From Opisthocomus hoazin (Eukaryota > Chordata > Aves > Opisthocomiformes > Opisthocomidae), in assembly GCF_030867145.1 (NCBI RefSeq), contig NC_134440.1, positions 9,672,001 to 9,736,000 of the forward strand: a stretch of 64,000 bases of DNA, in the 5' to 3' direction. Below are positions 13,701-23,250 of this stretch, in pieces. The first letter of the stretch is position 1; every line of letters starts with the position of its first letter. A program made the position numbers and the translations under genes. The notes below the pieces were generated by a model. The model saw only the letters and a list, made by a program, of their open reading frames with translations, was not told the DNA's origin and ran no database searches.

Positions 13701-16700
13701 AAGCAGGGTCACCCAGAGCAGCTGCACAGCACCGCGGCCAGGCGCGGCTGGAATATCTCCAGAGAAGGAGACTCCACAGCCTCCCTGGGCAGCCTGGGCC
13801 AGGGCTCCGTCACCCTCAGAGGGAAGAAGTTCTTCCTCGGGTTCAGCTGGAGCTTCCTCTGCTCCAGTTTGTGCCCGTTGCCCCTTGTCCTGTCGCTGGG
13901 CACCACTGAACAGAGTCTGGCCCCGTCCTCCTGACCCCCACCCTGCAGATATTTAGAGGCATTTCGAAGGTCCCCTCTCAGCCTTCTCTTCTCCAGGCTG
14001 AACAAGCCCAGCTCCCTCAGCCTCTCGTCGCAGGAGAGATGCTCCAGTCAGCTCCTCTGTAATAAATCATACAGCCTTGCTTGCTCCTCCTCTGCTCGCA
14101 GTGACTGGACGCTGTCATTTCTTCTCCCCTCCAGAGAGGCGGCTTCTTCAGCCTGTGCCATTGGAACGTCCGCAGCCACAACAGAGGTGGAGACAGCCAG
14201 CCAGGCCTCCGAACCAGCCAGCCAGGCCTCGGATGAAGATGACGTGCCAGTCACAGACATATACTTTGTAAGACACCTTCTCTGCCCGGTCCGTTAGGGG
14301 TGCGACGGGAGAGGCTGGGTGAGGCTGGGACAGTCCCGATTTCAGGCAGTCGGGTGCAGGGCAATGTCTGCCCCATGCCGTCTTCGCGTTGAGCACCTCG
14401 AGGTCTTAACGCTGGGTGGGTTTTTGAATGCAGGGAACTGGATTAACCCTTGGAGGACTCCAAGCAGCATCTGGTGGGGCTGAGGTGGGTGGCACCGCTG
14501 CTGTGGAGGCAGCCGTAGCTGTGCTGCTCTGCTTCCAAGCACAAGCGCTGAAGGTCTTATCTAGGCCAGCGTGTTCACTCCGGGACAAGCCAAGGTGACT
14601 GTAGGTGCAGATGAGAAGCTCTTCCTCCCTCAGCGGAGAGCCCAGCTGCTTTGCTGAACACACACGTGCCACAGTGGCCTAGAGCCAGAAGGGAGGTGGT
14701 TGCAGTGGGGCCGACCACGGGCTCTGGTGAACTCTGGCTTTTCCTTTCCCCGCAGGCAGACACGTTAGGTGATGCAGTGGAAATCTAGTGCTGAGACAGG
14801 GAGTAAGTGAGGCGGTTGCTGGTTGGCAGCAGAGTGCCGTGGAGCCTGGCGCTGTGTTCCTCAGTCAGCTCTCGCAATGTCTGAGCAGCTTCTGCAGACC
14901 GGAGAAGAGTTTCTAGCAACACGTACCTGCCCCGTGTATTCCCAGAGCACTGCTGAGGGTCTGACCCGTGAGAGATCTCCCCCATGCCCAGGCACTTCTC
15001 ATTAGAAGAGGCTCCCAGCTCCTCCCTGCTCCGACTCATTGCTGTTGGTTATACGGCGATGGAGATGAGCTGAGCCCTTGTGATGAGCTCCTTCAGGCTA
15101 ACCTAAAAATGGCAACATTTGCCTTTCCCTGTGCTTGCGCGACTCTGCTGCAGAGCTGCTCACTTGTTGCCGAGTCATTCCGAGGCTCGTGGGAGCCGGG
15201 GAAGGAATCAGCTCCATTTTACAAGCTTGCCTGTCTGGGTTTTTATGCATGCTGTTCAGAATGCAAACAGCTCCCTCTGACACTGGCTGCTCTTTCTTTG
15301 CCTGTGGATGGCAGCTGTGTGCAAGCCGGCTGCAGACACTGCCTGCTCCACTGGCAAGTGTCTTCTGTCAAGGGTCAGCTCCTCTTCCTCCCTGTCCCTG
15401 GGCATACGGACTGCCCCCAGCTTGAGGGGCACCTCTCTGTCCGGAGGAAACCAACTGTGTGCAGTGTGTGCTCACAGAGAGCGTGACTGACTGCTCATCA
15501 GCATTTCATACTGCATCTGAGTCCTTGAGTGTTGCATCAAACGTGTGTCGTGCTGTGGAGTGTTTGGCACTGCTGGGATGAAGGGAAAAGCTGATTTGGG
15601 TTCCCACGGGCGCTGTCCTTGGAAAACCACTTGAGCTGGAGCTGGAGTGCGGCTGCCCCGGAGTGCGGCAGGGCTGGGACCACAGCTGTGAGAGCAGGAG
15701 TGCTCCGGGGCGGTGGGCGGGGAAGGGATGCTGTGTGCAGAGGAGGATTTGTCAAGTCCCAGGGGACTGTGATCTGATCTTTGGAAGTCTGCTCCTGAAA
15801 GGAGAGCGCTTTATCCTCCTGCTTACCCACAGGGGAATAAAAGTGCAGAGATGGTGGCAGGGCACGGGCGCCGCTCTTCCCACGCACGGCTTTCCTGCCT
15901 GCTGATCCGTTCAGGCCTGGAGTTGCCCAGCCCCTCGTTTTTTGCTTTGTTTTTCATCCTCTCTTTCACATCATCCTTTTTTCCTCTGTTTCCTTTCTCA
16001 CTTCACTTGCCCTGGGGCATCCAGTTCACAGATGGGAGGTACTGGATTTACTCTCCCCGCCAGCGCAGACTCCGAACCACCTCGCTTTCCTCTGGGATTG
16101 TAAGTGAACACGCTAGCACATAGGGGAGCAGAGCTGCAGCTTTGAAACACTGGGGCCAGCCCTCCGTTACCCTTGGATGCTGTGGCTCTGTCTTGTGTGG
16201 CCATTAGGAATCAGCCCACCAGAAGCCAGGGAAGCAGATCGAAATCACGCGAGTGGATCTCCCTGTAGGATCTTGCAGAAGCACAGGCTCTACCCTGCTT
16301 TTCTGCAGGCTGGTGACACAGCTGCTGCTACGGGATGGGCTGCAGCGTCACCCGGCCCTTGGACAAACTTGCAAGCACCAGACCTGGCCAGAAAGGCACC
16401 TGAGCCTCTGTAGGTAATGTTAGGCTCGGCTCCGTTGGCCCAGGAAGCAAGACAGGCTTCCAAAGAGACCATTAAGATGTTTTGAAGCTGCTAAAAATCC
16501 CGTTGCGACTATAACCTTTCAGGCCTGTGGCTGGGATGGTGAGCAGCTCATAAAGCCAAAGGAGTTAGGAGCTGCTGCTGAGTTAGGGATGGTTTCTGCT
16601 CTCCAGCCCTTTTCACCACTGCCGACGTGCTCCCTCCTCGCTGCAGGTTTTCTGTGAGCGAGGAGGGCTTTCCTTTCCGAAAGGTGGAGGGAGGCAGCTG

Positions 16701-18812
16701 AGCATTAGGGGCTGAATCCAGAGCTCAGACTGCTCTGGGTTTTAGTATTTCCCTTCTCAGGCTTTGGGAGAGCTGGTGTCCTCAGAGGGTCGTGGCAGCT
16801 CTGCCAGAACCTCGGCACGAGCCGTTGTGGAGCGTGGTCCTCCCAGCGCCTGCCTCTCTGGTGCTGGGCAGGGGAGCAGTGGGGCGGGCATGGGGCAGGG
16901 TGCCTGGGGAAGCAGGGGCCGTGGCGTGCTCCGGGCCTTGGCTGACAGCGTGAGGGAAGTGCTGCGGGCAGCCGGGCAGCCCCTCTGTGCAGCTCCTCCT
17001 GCCCCAGCACCGGGAGGGTTAATGCCAAGCGCCGGATGCTCCTTTATCTCCCCACTGGGTTTGCAGCTCCCTGTGTGCTTCTGGGCTGAAAGGCTCTGAA
17101 AGAGGCAGCTGGAGCATGCGGTTCGGTCAGGATGGATGAAAAACAGGCTGTGGGGCAGGCTTCAGGCAGCGTTGGGCTTTCCTGCACCTCTAGCAGAGCC
17201 CTGTGAGAAGCTCCCGGCAAGGGTTTCTCTTCCCCCCTTCTTCCCAGCAGTCTCTGCTAACGTCGCTGCCATTACTGGTGGGGTTCAGCATGCGGAGCCC
17301 AGTGCTTCAAAGCTCCTCTGGCTGCTTGTAGTTTCCTGGACGTCGCAGACCGCTGCACTTGGTTCCCGGGCTGGGAACCCCCCCGGCTTCTTCCAAGAAC
17401 CCCGTTCCATTCCTCTTCCTTTGCAAACCCCAGGCTGAGTCAAAGGGGGCGGTTTCTGGGAGCGGCTCTGGAGCCAAGAGAGACCGTTAGCAGCGGGCGT
17501 GGGGTCCCCCCCGGGAAGGCTGGAAGCAGACACCAGCCCTCCAGTCTGCCTCGGCTCCTCTGCCGTGTCGGCAGCAGCAGTTTTGTCACGCCGATGCCCA
17601 GCGCTGTGATAACCAGCTCCCTCGACGCGTGTCCCCTTCCCCCTCGCTCTTTCCAAGATCCAGTTGTGTTTTGCCTCCTTTGTTGTACTTGTGCCCATCA
17701 CCCCGCTGTCTCCAAGCCTCTCACCAGTAACGGTTTCCTTTCTGTGGCTGCCATCCACCATGGTCTAACCCACCCATCTGCTGCCTGCCTGGCCTGCAGG
17801 GAAGGGGGAAGGCACAGCAAACCAGGTCAGGTTTCGCTGTGAGAGCCCTCCCGGACACCAGAGCTGCCAGCCTGCAGCAGGCACGGGGCTGGGGAGACGG
17901 GCGGGTGAGAGCGGGGCGCGGGCAGCAGGAACCCAGAGCTCTGTCACTGCCCTTAGGTAAGGCACTTCCCACGTCTCTCTGCTTCTCTGGAGCCGGGGTG
18001 ACGCTGTGGCAGGGAGCTGAGGTTTCCCCGGCACCTCAAAAGCTCTAAAAATCTGTCCCTGCAAGAGGAGAGGTTGTGCCGTCCCCACTGCAGCTGGAGC
18101 AGGGTCCCATGGCGGCTGCTGGCAGGCTGTCCCGTGTCCCAGCTGGTAGGGAGCAGGTATGTGCCGAGGATGATGAGGAAGGCTCCTCTGCCGAGAGCCG
18201 GCACTGAGCTCAGTTCTCTCCCTCCAGGACGACAGCTGTTCTTACTGTATTGTTTCCTGCTCTTTTTATTTTCTGCTTTTGTTTTTTCCTCTTCTCTCCT
18301 TTGCTCCCTGCTCTTCTGCTGCTCTCCTTGCATTCTCCCCGCCGTCTCTGGCCACTCTGGCAGCCGACAGACGAGAGGAGTTGGGTTTACTCCCCGCTCC
18401 ACTATAGCGCTCAGCTCCACTCTGTCTCCGATGAGGAGAGCGATACAGTAAGTGTACAAGCAACGTGTGCCGGGTGCCCGGTGGGTCGAGGTCGGAGCTT
18501 GCAGAGGGAGCCGCTGTGGCCTCTGCGCAGCACGGGGCTCTTGCATGGCTGTGGCAGAGCCCTGCCGCGGCTCGGATCAGCATCTCCTGGGTCTGCTCAG
18601 CAAGGGCTGTGGCTCGTTCCAAACCGCGTGGTGCAGTGAGAGCTCGGGGGAGCTGAAGTTCTCCAGTCGTGTGTCATTGCTGGAGGATGCGAAACAACCA
18701 GCCTGCTCTCGTCACGCTCCGTGTGGTTCTGGGCAGCTGGCTGGGCGCCGGCCTCTCGGAGCGCAGAGCGGGCGCCGGGTGCTGACTCTCTCTTCTCTGC
18801 CTCTTGCAGTAA
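1761..18812 (+). CDS. PIP5K1C: Phosphatidylinositol-4-phosphate 5-kinase type 1 gamma (3' part; 5' exons left of window)
   Basis: This enzyme phosphorylates PI4P to PI(4,5)P2 at focal adhesions and synapses. Coding exons with GT-AG borders and matching phases are: 1761-1913, 4491-4790, 5315-5520, 6702-6785, 7313-7361, 8358-8442, 8994-9155, 10141-10279, 10574-10606, 13342-13446, 14135-14267, optional 16025-16099, 18364-18447, and a last exon from 18810 that opens with TAA. Visible kinase motifs are the glycine loop (NPGASGSLF), [20 protein letters not shown], and the specificity loop around FIKKLEH and [10 protein letters not shown]. The C-terminal tail is Ser/Thr-rich. Exon 18364-18447 encodes [12 protein letters not shown], the talin FERM-binding motif of the long isoforms. 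The window encodes 511 residues without the optional exon. If total length is near the human 668, about 157 N-terminal residues are missing to the left. Several introns carry CR1 copies. Identification is very secure; isoform usage is inferred. Confidence 0.97.
2195..2658 (+). mobile_element. CR1 LINE 3' fragment, sense, in PIP5K1C intron
   Basis: The segment carries the usual CR1 tail: the translated trace [15 protein letters not shown], then phrases such as CCCAGGCTGCCCAGAGGAG and GATCTTTAAGGTCCCTTCCAA. It ends near an ATTCTATG octamer, typical of CR1 3' ends. It is strongly 5'-truncated and non-coding. Confidence 0.9.
8775..8965 (+). mobile_element. Short CR1 3' fragment, sense, in PIP5K1C intron
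   Basis: The segment contains GAGCCCTGGCCCAGG, the CTGGAGATATTCCAGCCCC core and a terminal GATTCTGTGG. It is a different, shorter CR1 subfamily tail from the copy at 2195. It ends just before exon 8994-9155. Confidence 0.85.
11829..12165 (-). mobile_element. CR1 LINE 3' fragment, antisense, in PIP5K1C intron
   Basis: On the plus strand it begins with the reversed CR1 end (ATCATAGAATGGTTTGGGTT) and continues through GACCTTTCAAGGCCATCC and the CCCCTTGTCCTATCAC segment. It is about 340 bp and more diverged than the other copies. Confidence 0.88.
13640..14050 (-). mobile_element. CR1 LINE 3' fragment, antisense, next to a PIP5K1C exon
   Basis: Reversed CR1 end (CAGAATGTTGGGGGCTGGCA) followed by the ATATCTCCAGAGAAGGAGAC and CTCAGCCTTCTCTTCTCC segments. 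It ends only about 85 bp before the acceptor of exon 14135-14267. It is near-identical in type to the copies at 31868, 51095 and 60655. Confidence 0.9.
16025..16099 (+). CDS. PIP5K1C: Optional 25-codon PIP5K1C tail exon
   Basis: This 75-nt exon has an AG acceptor after a pyrimidine tract and a strong GTAAGT donor. It is phase 0 at both ends, so it can be included or skipped without a frame change between exons 14135-14267 and 18364-18447. It encodes a peptide starting [11 protein letters not shown] with a basic patch (RQRRLR). The WIYSP core resembles the WVYSP talin-binding core of the next exon, so the two may be paralogous copies. In mammals a similar cassette defines extra PIP5K1C splice forms (family knowledge). 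Inclusion in this species is inferred. Confidence 0.85.
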
Positions 18813-19404
18813 TCTCTATGCAGACACAGAAGCCCCAGAGAGCAGCGATTCCCTCTGCAGGTCGATGTGTTCCCTTTCCGTTGATGCAGCCGTTCCAGTG
18901 GGATGGGGAAGAGCTTGCTGGCACCAGTGTTGCCGCACTGCGGGATCCTGGGCACTGCATTTCGGGACGGAGCAAAACTATAACCGTGTCTTTCTCCTTA
19001 TCCCAGACATGGGCAGCAAAGAAACCACCCGCTCACCCGCAGCTCCCAGCGGAGACATCCAGCTGGGTGTAGAGAATCCTGGGTAGTAACACAGTGTTTT
19101 CCAGACGTGCACTACCGTAGCTACCTATCCATGTGTGATACTGTGAACCTTTTTAATTTTTTAATCATGTATTTATTTCTTTTATCTTTGCACAGAGACA
19201 GCACACGTGTGCTTTTTTAAACATTTAGTTTACTGCACTTTTTGTTGTTGTTGTTGTTGTCATATATTTGTGCATCAGAAAGGAGTGTGAGCCCTCACGG
19301 GAGAATTGGTAGGAGCACGTTGCTGGGGAGGGCAGGGACCGGAGTGGCTTCGTCCGAGGCAGCAGCGTGGGCTAACCAGCTGATGGAGTCAGGAGGTTTA
19401 AGGC

Positions 19405-19563
19405 TGTCCAGACTCTGCCACGGTTTTGCCAAGTGACCTAAGGCAAGTCACTTAACCACTCTGTGCCTCGGTTTCCCCCGTGCTAATGGGTGTGCGGTAC
19501 CCACTTCCGTTAAAGCACTTAAACCCTGGGATGAAAGGTGCTATGTAAATGCAATGTATTAAA
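19405..19563 (-). repeat. Ancient MIR-family (CORE-SINE) fragment in the PIP5K1C 3' UTR
   Basis: On the plus strand the block reads like the reverse complement of a MIR element. A tRNA-derived/core segment has the phrases GGCAAGTCACTTAACC and CTCTGTGCCTC followed by GGTTTCC. Further on comes the MIR-tail-like GGTGCTATGTAAATG. This order of phrases is characteristic of MIR elements (knowledge of the family). The copy is diverged and old. It is transcribed as 3' UTR. Confidence 0.65.
19558..19563 (+). terminator. Candidate poly(A) signal ATTAAA for PIP5K1C
   Basis: ATTAAA is the commonest variant of the canonical hexamer. It sits about 745 nt after the stop codon, inside the distal end of the MIR-type SINE. 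No canonical AATAAA was seen nearer. Confidence 0.5.
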
Positions 19564-19589
19564 GGCCACTGAATAGAATTTTTCCCATG

Positions 19590-22500
19590 TTACAGTAGTC
19601 CAAAGTAGCCATGCCAATTTACTTGGATTCAGAAATCGCTAGTGACTTCTTTTGATCTGTAACGCTGTGCGGGGGAAGCAAACGATTCCTGGCGACAGTG
19701 ACGTGGTCACCTCGGCTCTCCTCCGGACGTCACGATGGGTTCTGCCTTCACCATGTGCTGCACTGCTGCGTCACCCTGTCCCTCTGTGCTTGGAGTCCAC
19801 GCTTCGTCTGACCGGCTGCCGCACCGCCGCCTGCTCCGGACACCCAGGCACGGACAGATGGGAACTGTGCACCCCTGGGGACCGGCCGTGCTGCCGTGCG
19901 AGTTCCCCGGTCTGCCCAGCCTCCGGCCAGGCTTCTCCGGACACTGCGTCGTACTGGAGCCACTCAGCACCTCGCACGCTCACGGGTGTATCCGACCGCC
20001 CGGTACTCGGGGGTCACGAGCACTGGGTTCGCGCGGTCCCTCCGTGCCTCGGGGCGGTCAGGGAGGCGCGTGCACGGCCGCACACGCTGGAGACAGAAGC
20101 AGCAGCCTGGCTCTGCCACCTCGCTGCGCCAGGCAGCGTTGTGTTCACGGACTCCGTTGGACAAAAAGCTGGGTGACCGGGATGTTGCCCGGGGTAACAT
20201 CTGCTATTGGAAATGGCTGCTTCGGGTGTCTGCGATGGTTTGGTTTTCGAAGGCTGCCGGCTTTAGGCGAGAGGAATGGTGTTGCTGGGTAGCGTTCAGT
20301 CTAGGCTCATCCGTCTGTCGGCAGGACACACACCATGGCATTGTCTGGAACTCTAGCAATCCCGTCCTCATCTCCCAGAGAGAAGGAAGGAAACTCGTTA
20401 GACAGGGGGAGCCGGGTCTTACTGCTCTGCTTTATGAGCCTCACTTAAAGAGGGTGAAAATCTCTTAATTCTCATTACAATCTTCGGCCTGTCCTTGGCA
20501 TTCCTGGTAGAGGAGTGGGGAAGCAGGACGCTTCTCTCGGGGCTCAGTCCCCCTAATCTGTCTGCACAGCAGCACTCGGGGTGGGTTAATTCAGGTCCCA
20601 GAAGGTAACTGGGCTGGGGGGAAGCTCTTCCCCTCTGCCGCGCGCTGAACTGGGTGAGGATCTTCACAAATTGAGGTTTTCCTGCCTAGAAGTACAGGAC
20701 CCAGACTTCCCCCCCCTTGCCTGCAGGTGCCGGAGGCTGTAAGGTGCCGCTCTCGGGAGCGCGGGCTGGGGCTCTTGCAGGCTGCTGCCATCAGGTGTAT
20801 TCGGCTGTTTACCCAGTGATCCACCAAAAGGCTTTCAAGAAACTCTCCCCTTTCAGTTGCTGCTTGGCAGCTCCGCGGCAGCCCCCACAGCGGGCTGGGC
20901 AGCGGCCCCTCGCCCACCCCGTCTGCCTGCTGCGGGGCTCCGCAGCTCGGGGCGGGGAGACGGGAGGAGCGCCGTACCGCCAGGCCAGCGGCCTCGGGGC
21001 TGGAAGCAAGAGCCTTCAAAACGCTGAACGTTCAGCCTTTGGGTTTCTCCTTCCAGAAGCGCGATACCGTGCGCAGAGAGGCCCCAGGGAGCTGCATCCC
21101 TTCTGCCTCGGCAGAGGCTGCTTTGGGTGCTGCGCGGGAGGAACCCGGGGCGCTGGGCTCGGGGTGCCTGGCCCGAGGCCCCCGGTGCCACCTCGGTCGT
21201 GGGCTGGTGGGTTCAGCCTCACCGGGACTCTCCAGGCAGCTGAAATCTTCTTTGAGATGGTTTAAGCATCGTTGGTGGAGACTTTATTCCTTCCCCTCAG
21301 TTTGGGGGTCTCTGAAGCTGCTCAGTTTCTGTGCGGGGAGCACCTGAGCCCCACCAGCATGGAATGAACTTCGCAAGCTGGAGCTGCGCGTGGTCCCAAG
21401 AGATGTGGGGGAACCCAGACCTGCAGCCTGTTCCTTCCAAGCATTGTCTCCTCAGGTGTTGGGGCTTTTTGAGACAATCCTCGTGCAGTTGCGTAACGCC
21501 GAACCTTGTGGAGGGAGCAGGTCTGCACAGGGAGGGCTGGTCCTCTGCGAGGACGTGCAAAGGCCTCAGAGCACCTTTGTCGGCGTGAGGGAACAGGAGG
21601 AACCTTTTAGGGAGATGCTGATCTGAAACGGAAACTGCCCCGTTCCTGGCCCGCACCCGCTCCCCGCTGTGTCACCTGCACCCGGGCTAGCTGGGTGCTG
21701 GAGAGCGGCCCAGCCTCTGCTCCCCGGGAAGCCTGGCAGGAGCTGGCAGCTCCCCGCTTGCTCTTCGCCCACCTCTGCGCACGGCGCTGCAGCAGGAGAG
21801 CGGCGGGCGCTCCCGAGCATCCCCCAGGCGCTGCCGATGCCGCCTTTGCGGGACACGGAGTCAGAGGAGGGCAGGACAGGGAAGAGCATCGGCCCTTTTT
21901 TGGGGAAGAGATCCCCCACCCGCCCTTGCTCTGTATCTCCAGCTATGCTTCGGCTCCTCCGGGACGCGAGCTGCTGTGCATTGTCTGTCCAGGCTTTCTG
22001 TGCCCCAGCAGTTCTCTGGCAGGTGCTGGCCCTGGCGTAACCCCGCTCTCTCCACCCTTAGAGCAGGCACTGCGTTCCCCGTGCTCTGAGGCGCGAGCCG
22101 AGCAGCCCTGCGAGGCAGCCAGTTCCCACACAGCCCTGTTTGCCGCCGCTCTCCCTCCCCCCCATCATCCCAGCCGGGACCCTCAGCTCTGCGGGACGCG
22201 CCCGGACCCTTGCCAACGGCTGAGGCTGCCGGGGAGCTTTCGGCTCGGGCTGCTGCCGAACCGCGGGTTGCTGCTGCCTGCCCAGTATGGATTAGGCAAG
22301 AGAGAGCTGGCATCGCCGCGCTTGCCGTCACGCTTTGCCCTTCGCGGGCGTGCGCAGAGCAGAGGCGTGGGGCAAAGCGAGGAGCTGGCGCAGAGAGCCC
22401 CGAATGCCCACGCAGGGAACCCACTTCAGCCTGCTGTTGGCTCCGTGCTGAGCGGCTCGGCTGCGTGTGCCGAAATCCCGCTTTGGGATGATTTTAGCGA

Positions 22501-22940
22501 AGCCGGAGCACTTGTAGGCCTTGGCGCGGGGCTCGCCCCGGGGCGTTGGCGTGGGCTCCATCTCCAGGCTCCCGCCGTGCTCAGGCTCCCCGTGTTTCAT
22601 TCCCAGCTGCCATCGTGCTCCAGCTCTCTCCGCGAAGGACGAGGCCGAAGCCGCGGCGCAGGCGTGCGGAGCCGCGTCCGCGTTCCCCTTCTGTCGGCGT
22701 CGGCGCTGTCTGGCTGTCCGCTCGGTGCGCACCGCGTCGCGCGTGTCTGCGAGCGGCGGGGCCGGCCCGGGGGGCCCCGGGTTCCTCTTTCGGGGGGGTT
22801 CAGTCTCGGGCGCTTTTGTGTTCCTTGCCGGGGTCGTGTCGAGGTTTCTGTCCCCTCCGGTGCCGGGAGCCCCTTCGCGCTGCGGAGAGCTGTACCCTGC
22901 TGCTGCCCGTCCTCGGCTCTGTGATAAAGCGTTCTGTGGT
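19590..22940. other. PIP5K1C-CACTIN intergenic region
   Basis: GC content rises steadily to the right. I found no ORF with family motifs, no CR1 and no RNA gene here. Long open frames in the right half (for example 21695-22924) follow from the GC richness and show no domain or splice structure. Confidence 0.6.
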
Positions 22941-22949
22941 CTGTGCTGT

Positions 22950-23250
22950 GCTCACGCCGGCCGCCTCTGCCTCCTCTCTCCCGCGCCCGTTTTGGGGGGA
23001 AAAAGGGACGGGAGGGGCGGGGACGGGAGGGGAGGGGGCGGGGCAGCCCGGCTCCGCCCCCCCGCCAGGCACCACCCTCCCAGACAGGCACCGCCCCCCC
23101 GCCGGGGCCTCGGCGCGGAGCTGCCCCAGCGCCGCCTGCGCCCGGCCCCGCTGAGCGGCCTGGTGTCCGGCGGCGCCGCGCTCAGGCAGTGGCGCGGGCA
23201 GCCCTGCGCGCCGGGCGCTGCGGAAGGCCCCCGGGGCCCCACCGGAGGCG
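22950..23250 (+). promoter_or_regulatory. CACTIN CpG-island promoter with GC boxes
   Basis: The segment directly upstream of the CACTIN ATG is CpG-dense. It has several Sp1-type GC boxes (GGGGCGGGG-like near 23012-23045, and the reverse form CTCCGCCCC near 23050). No TATA box is evident. The transcription start is inferred to lie between roughly 23050 and 23240. Confidence 0.6.

Larger units (their letters stand above)
18810..19580 (+). other. PIP5K1C: PIP5K1C terminal exon: stop codon plus 3' UTR
   Basis: The acceptor CAG at 18807-18809 is followed at once by TAA, so the terminal exon contributes only the stop codon after the ESDT ending. The rest is 3' UTR. It contains a short (TTG)n tract near 19241-19260, AT-rich sequence near 19150-19190, a MIR-type SINE at about 19405-19563, and an ATTAAA hexamer at 19558-19563. 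The cleavage site, about 19575-19590, is inferred. Confidence 0.7.

Noticed and set aside
21695-22924. 409-codon open frame between PIP5K1C and CACTIN
   Set aside because: It has no recognisable motif, no splice context, and an Ala/Pro/Arg composition typical of CpG-rich DNA.
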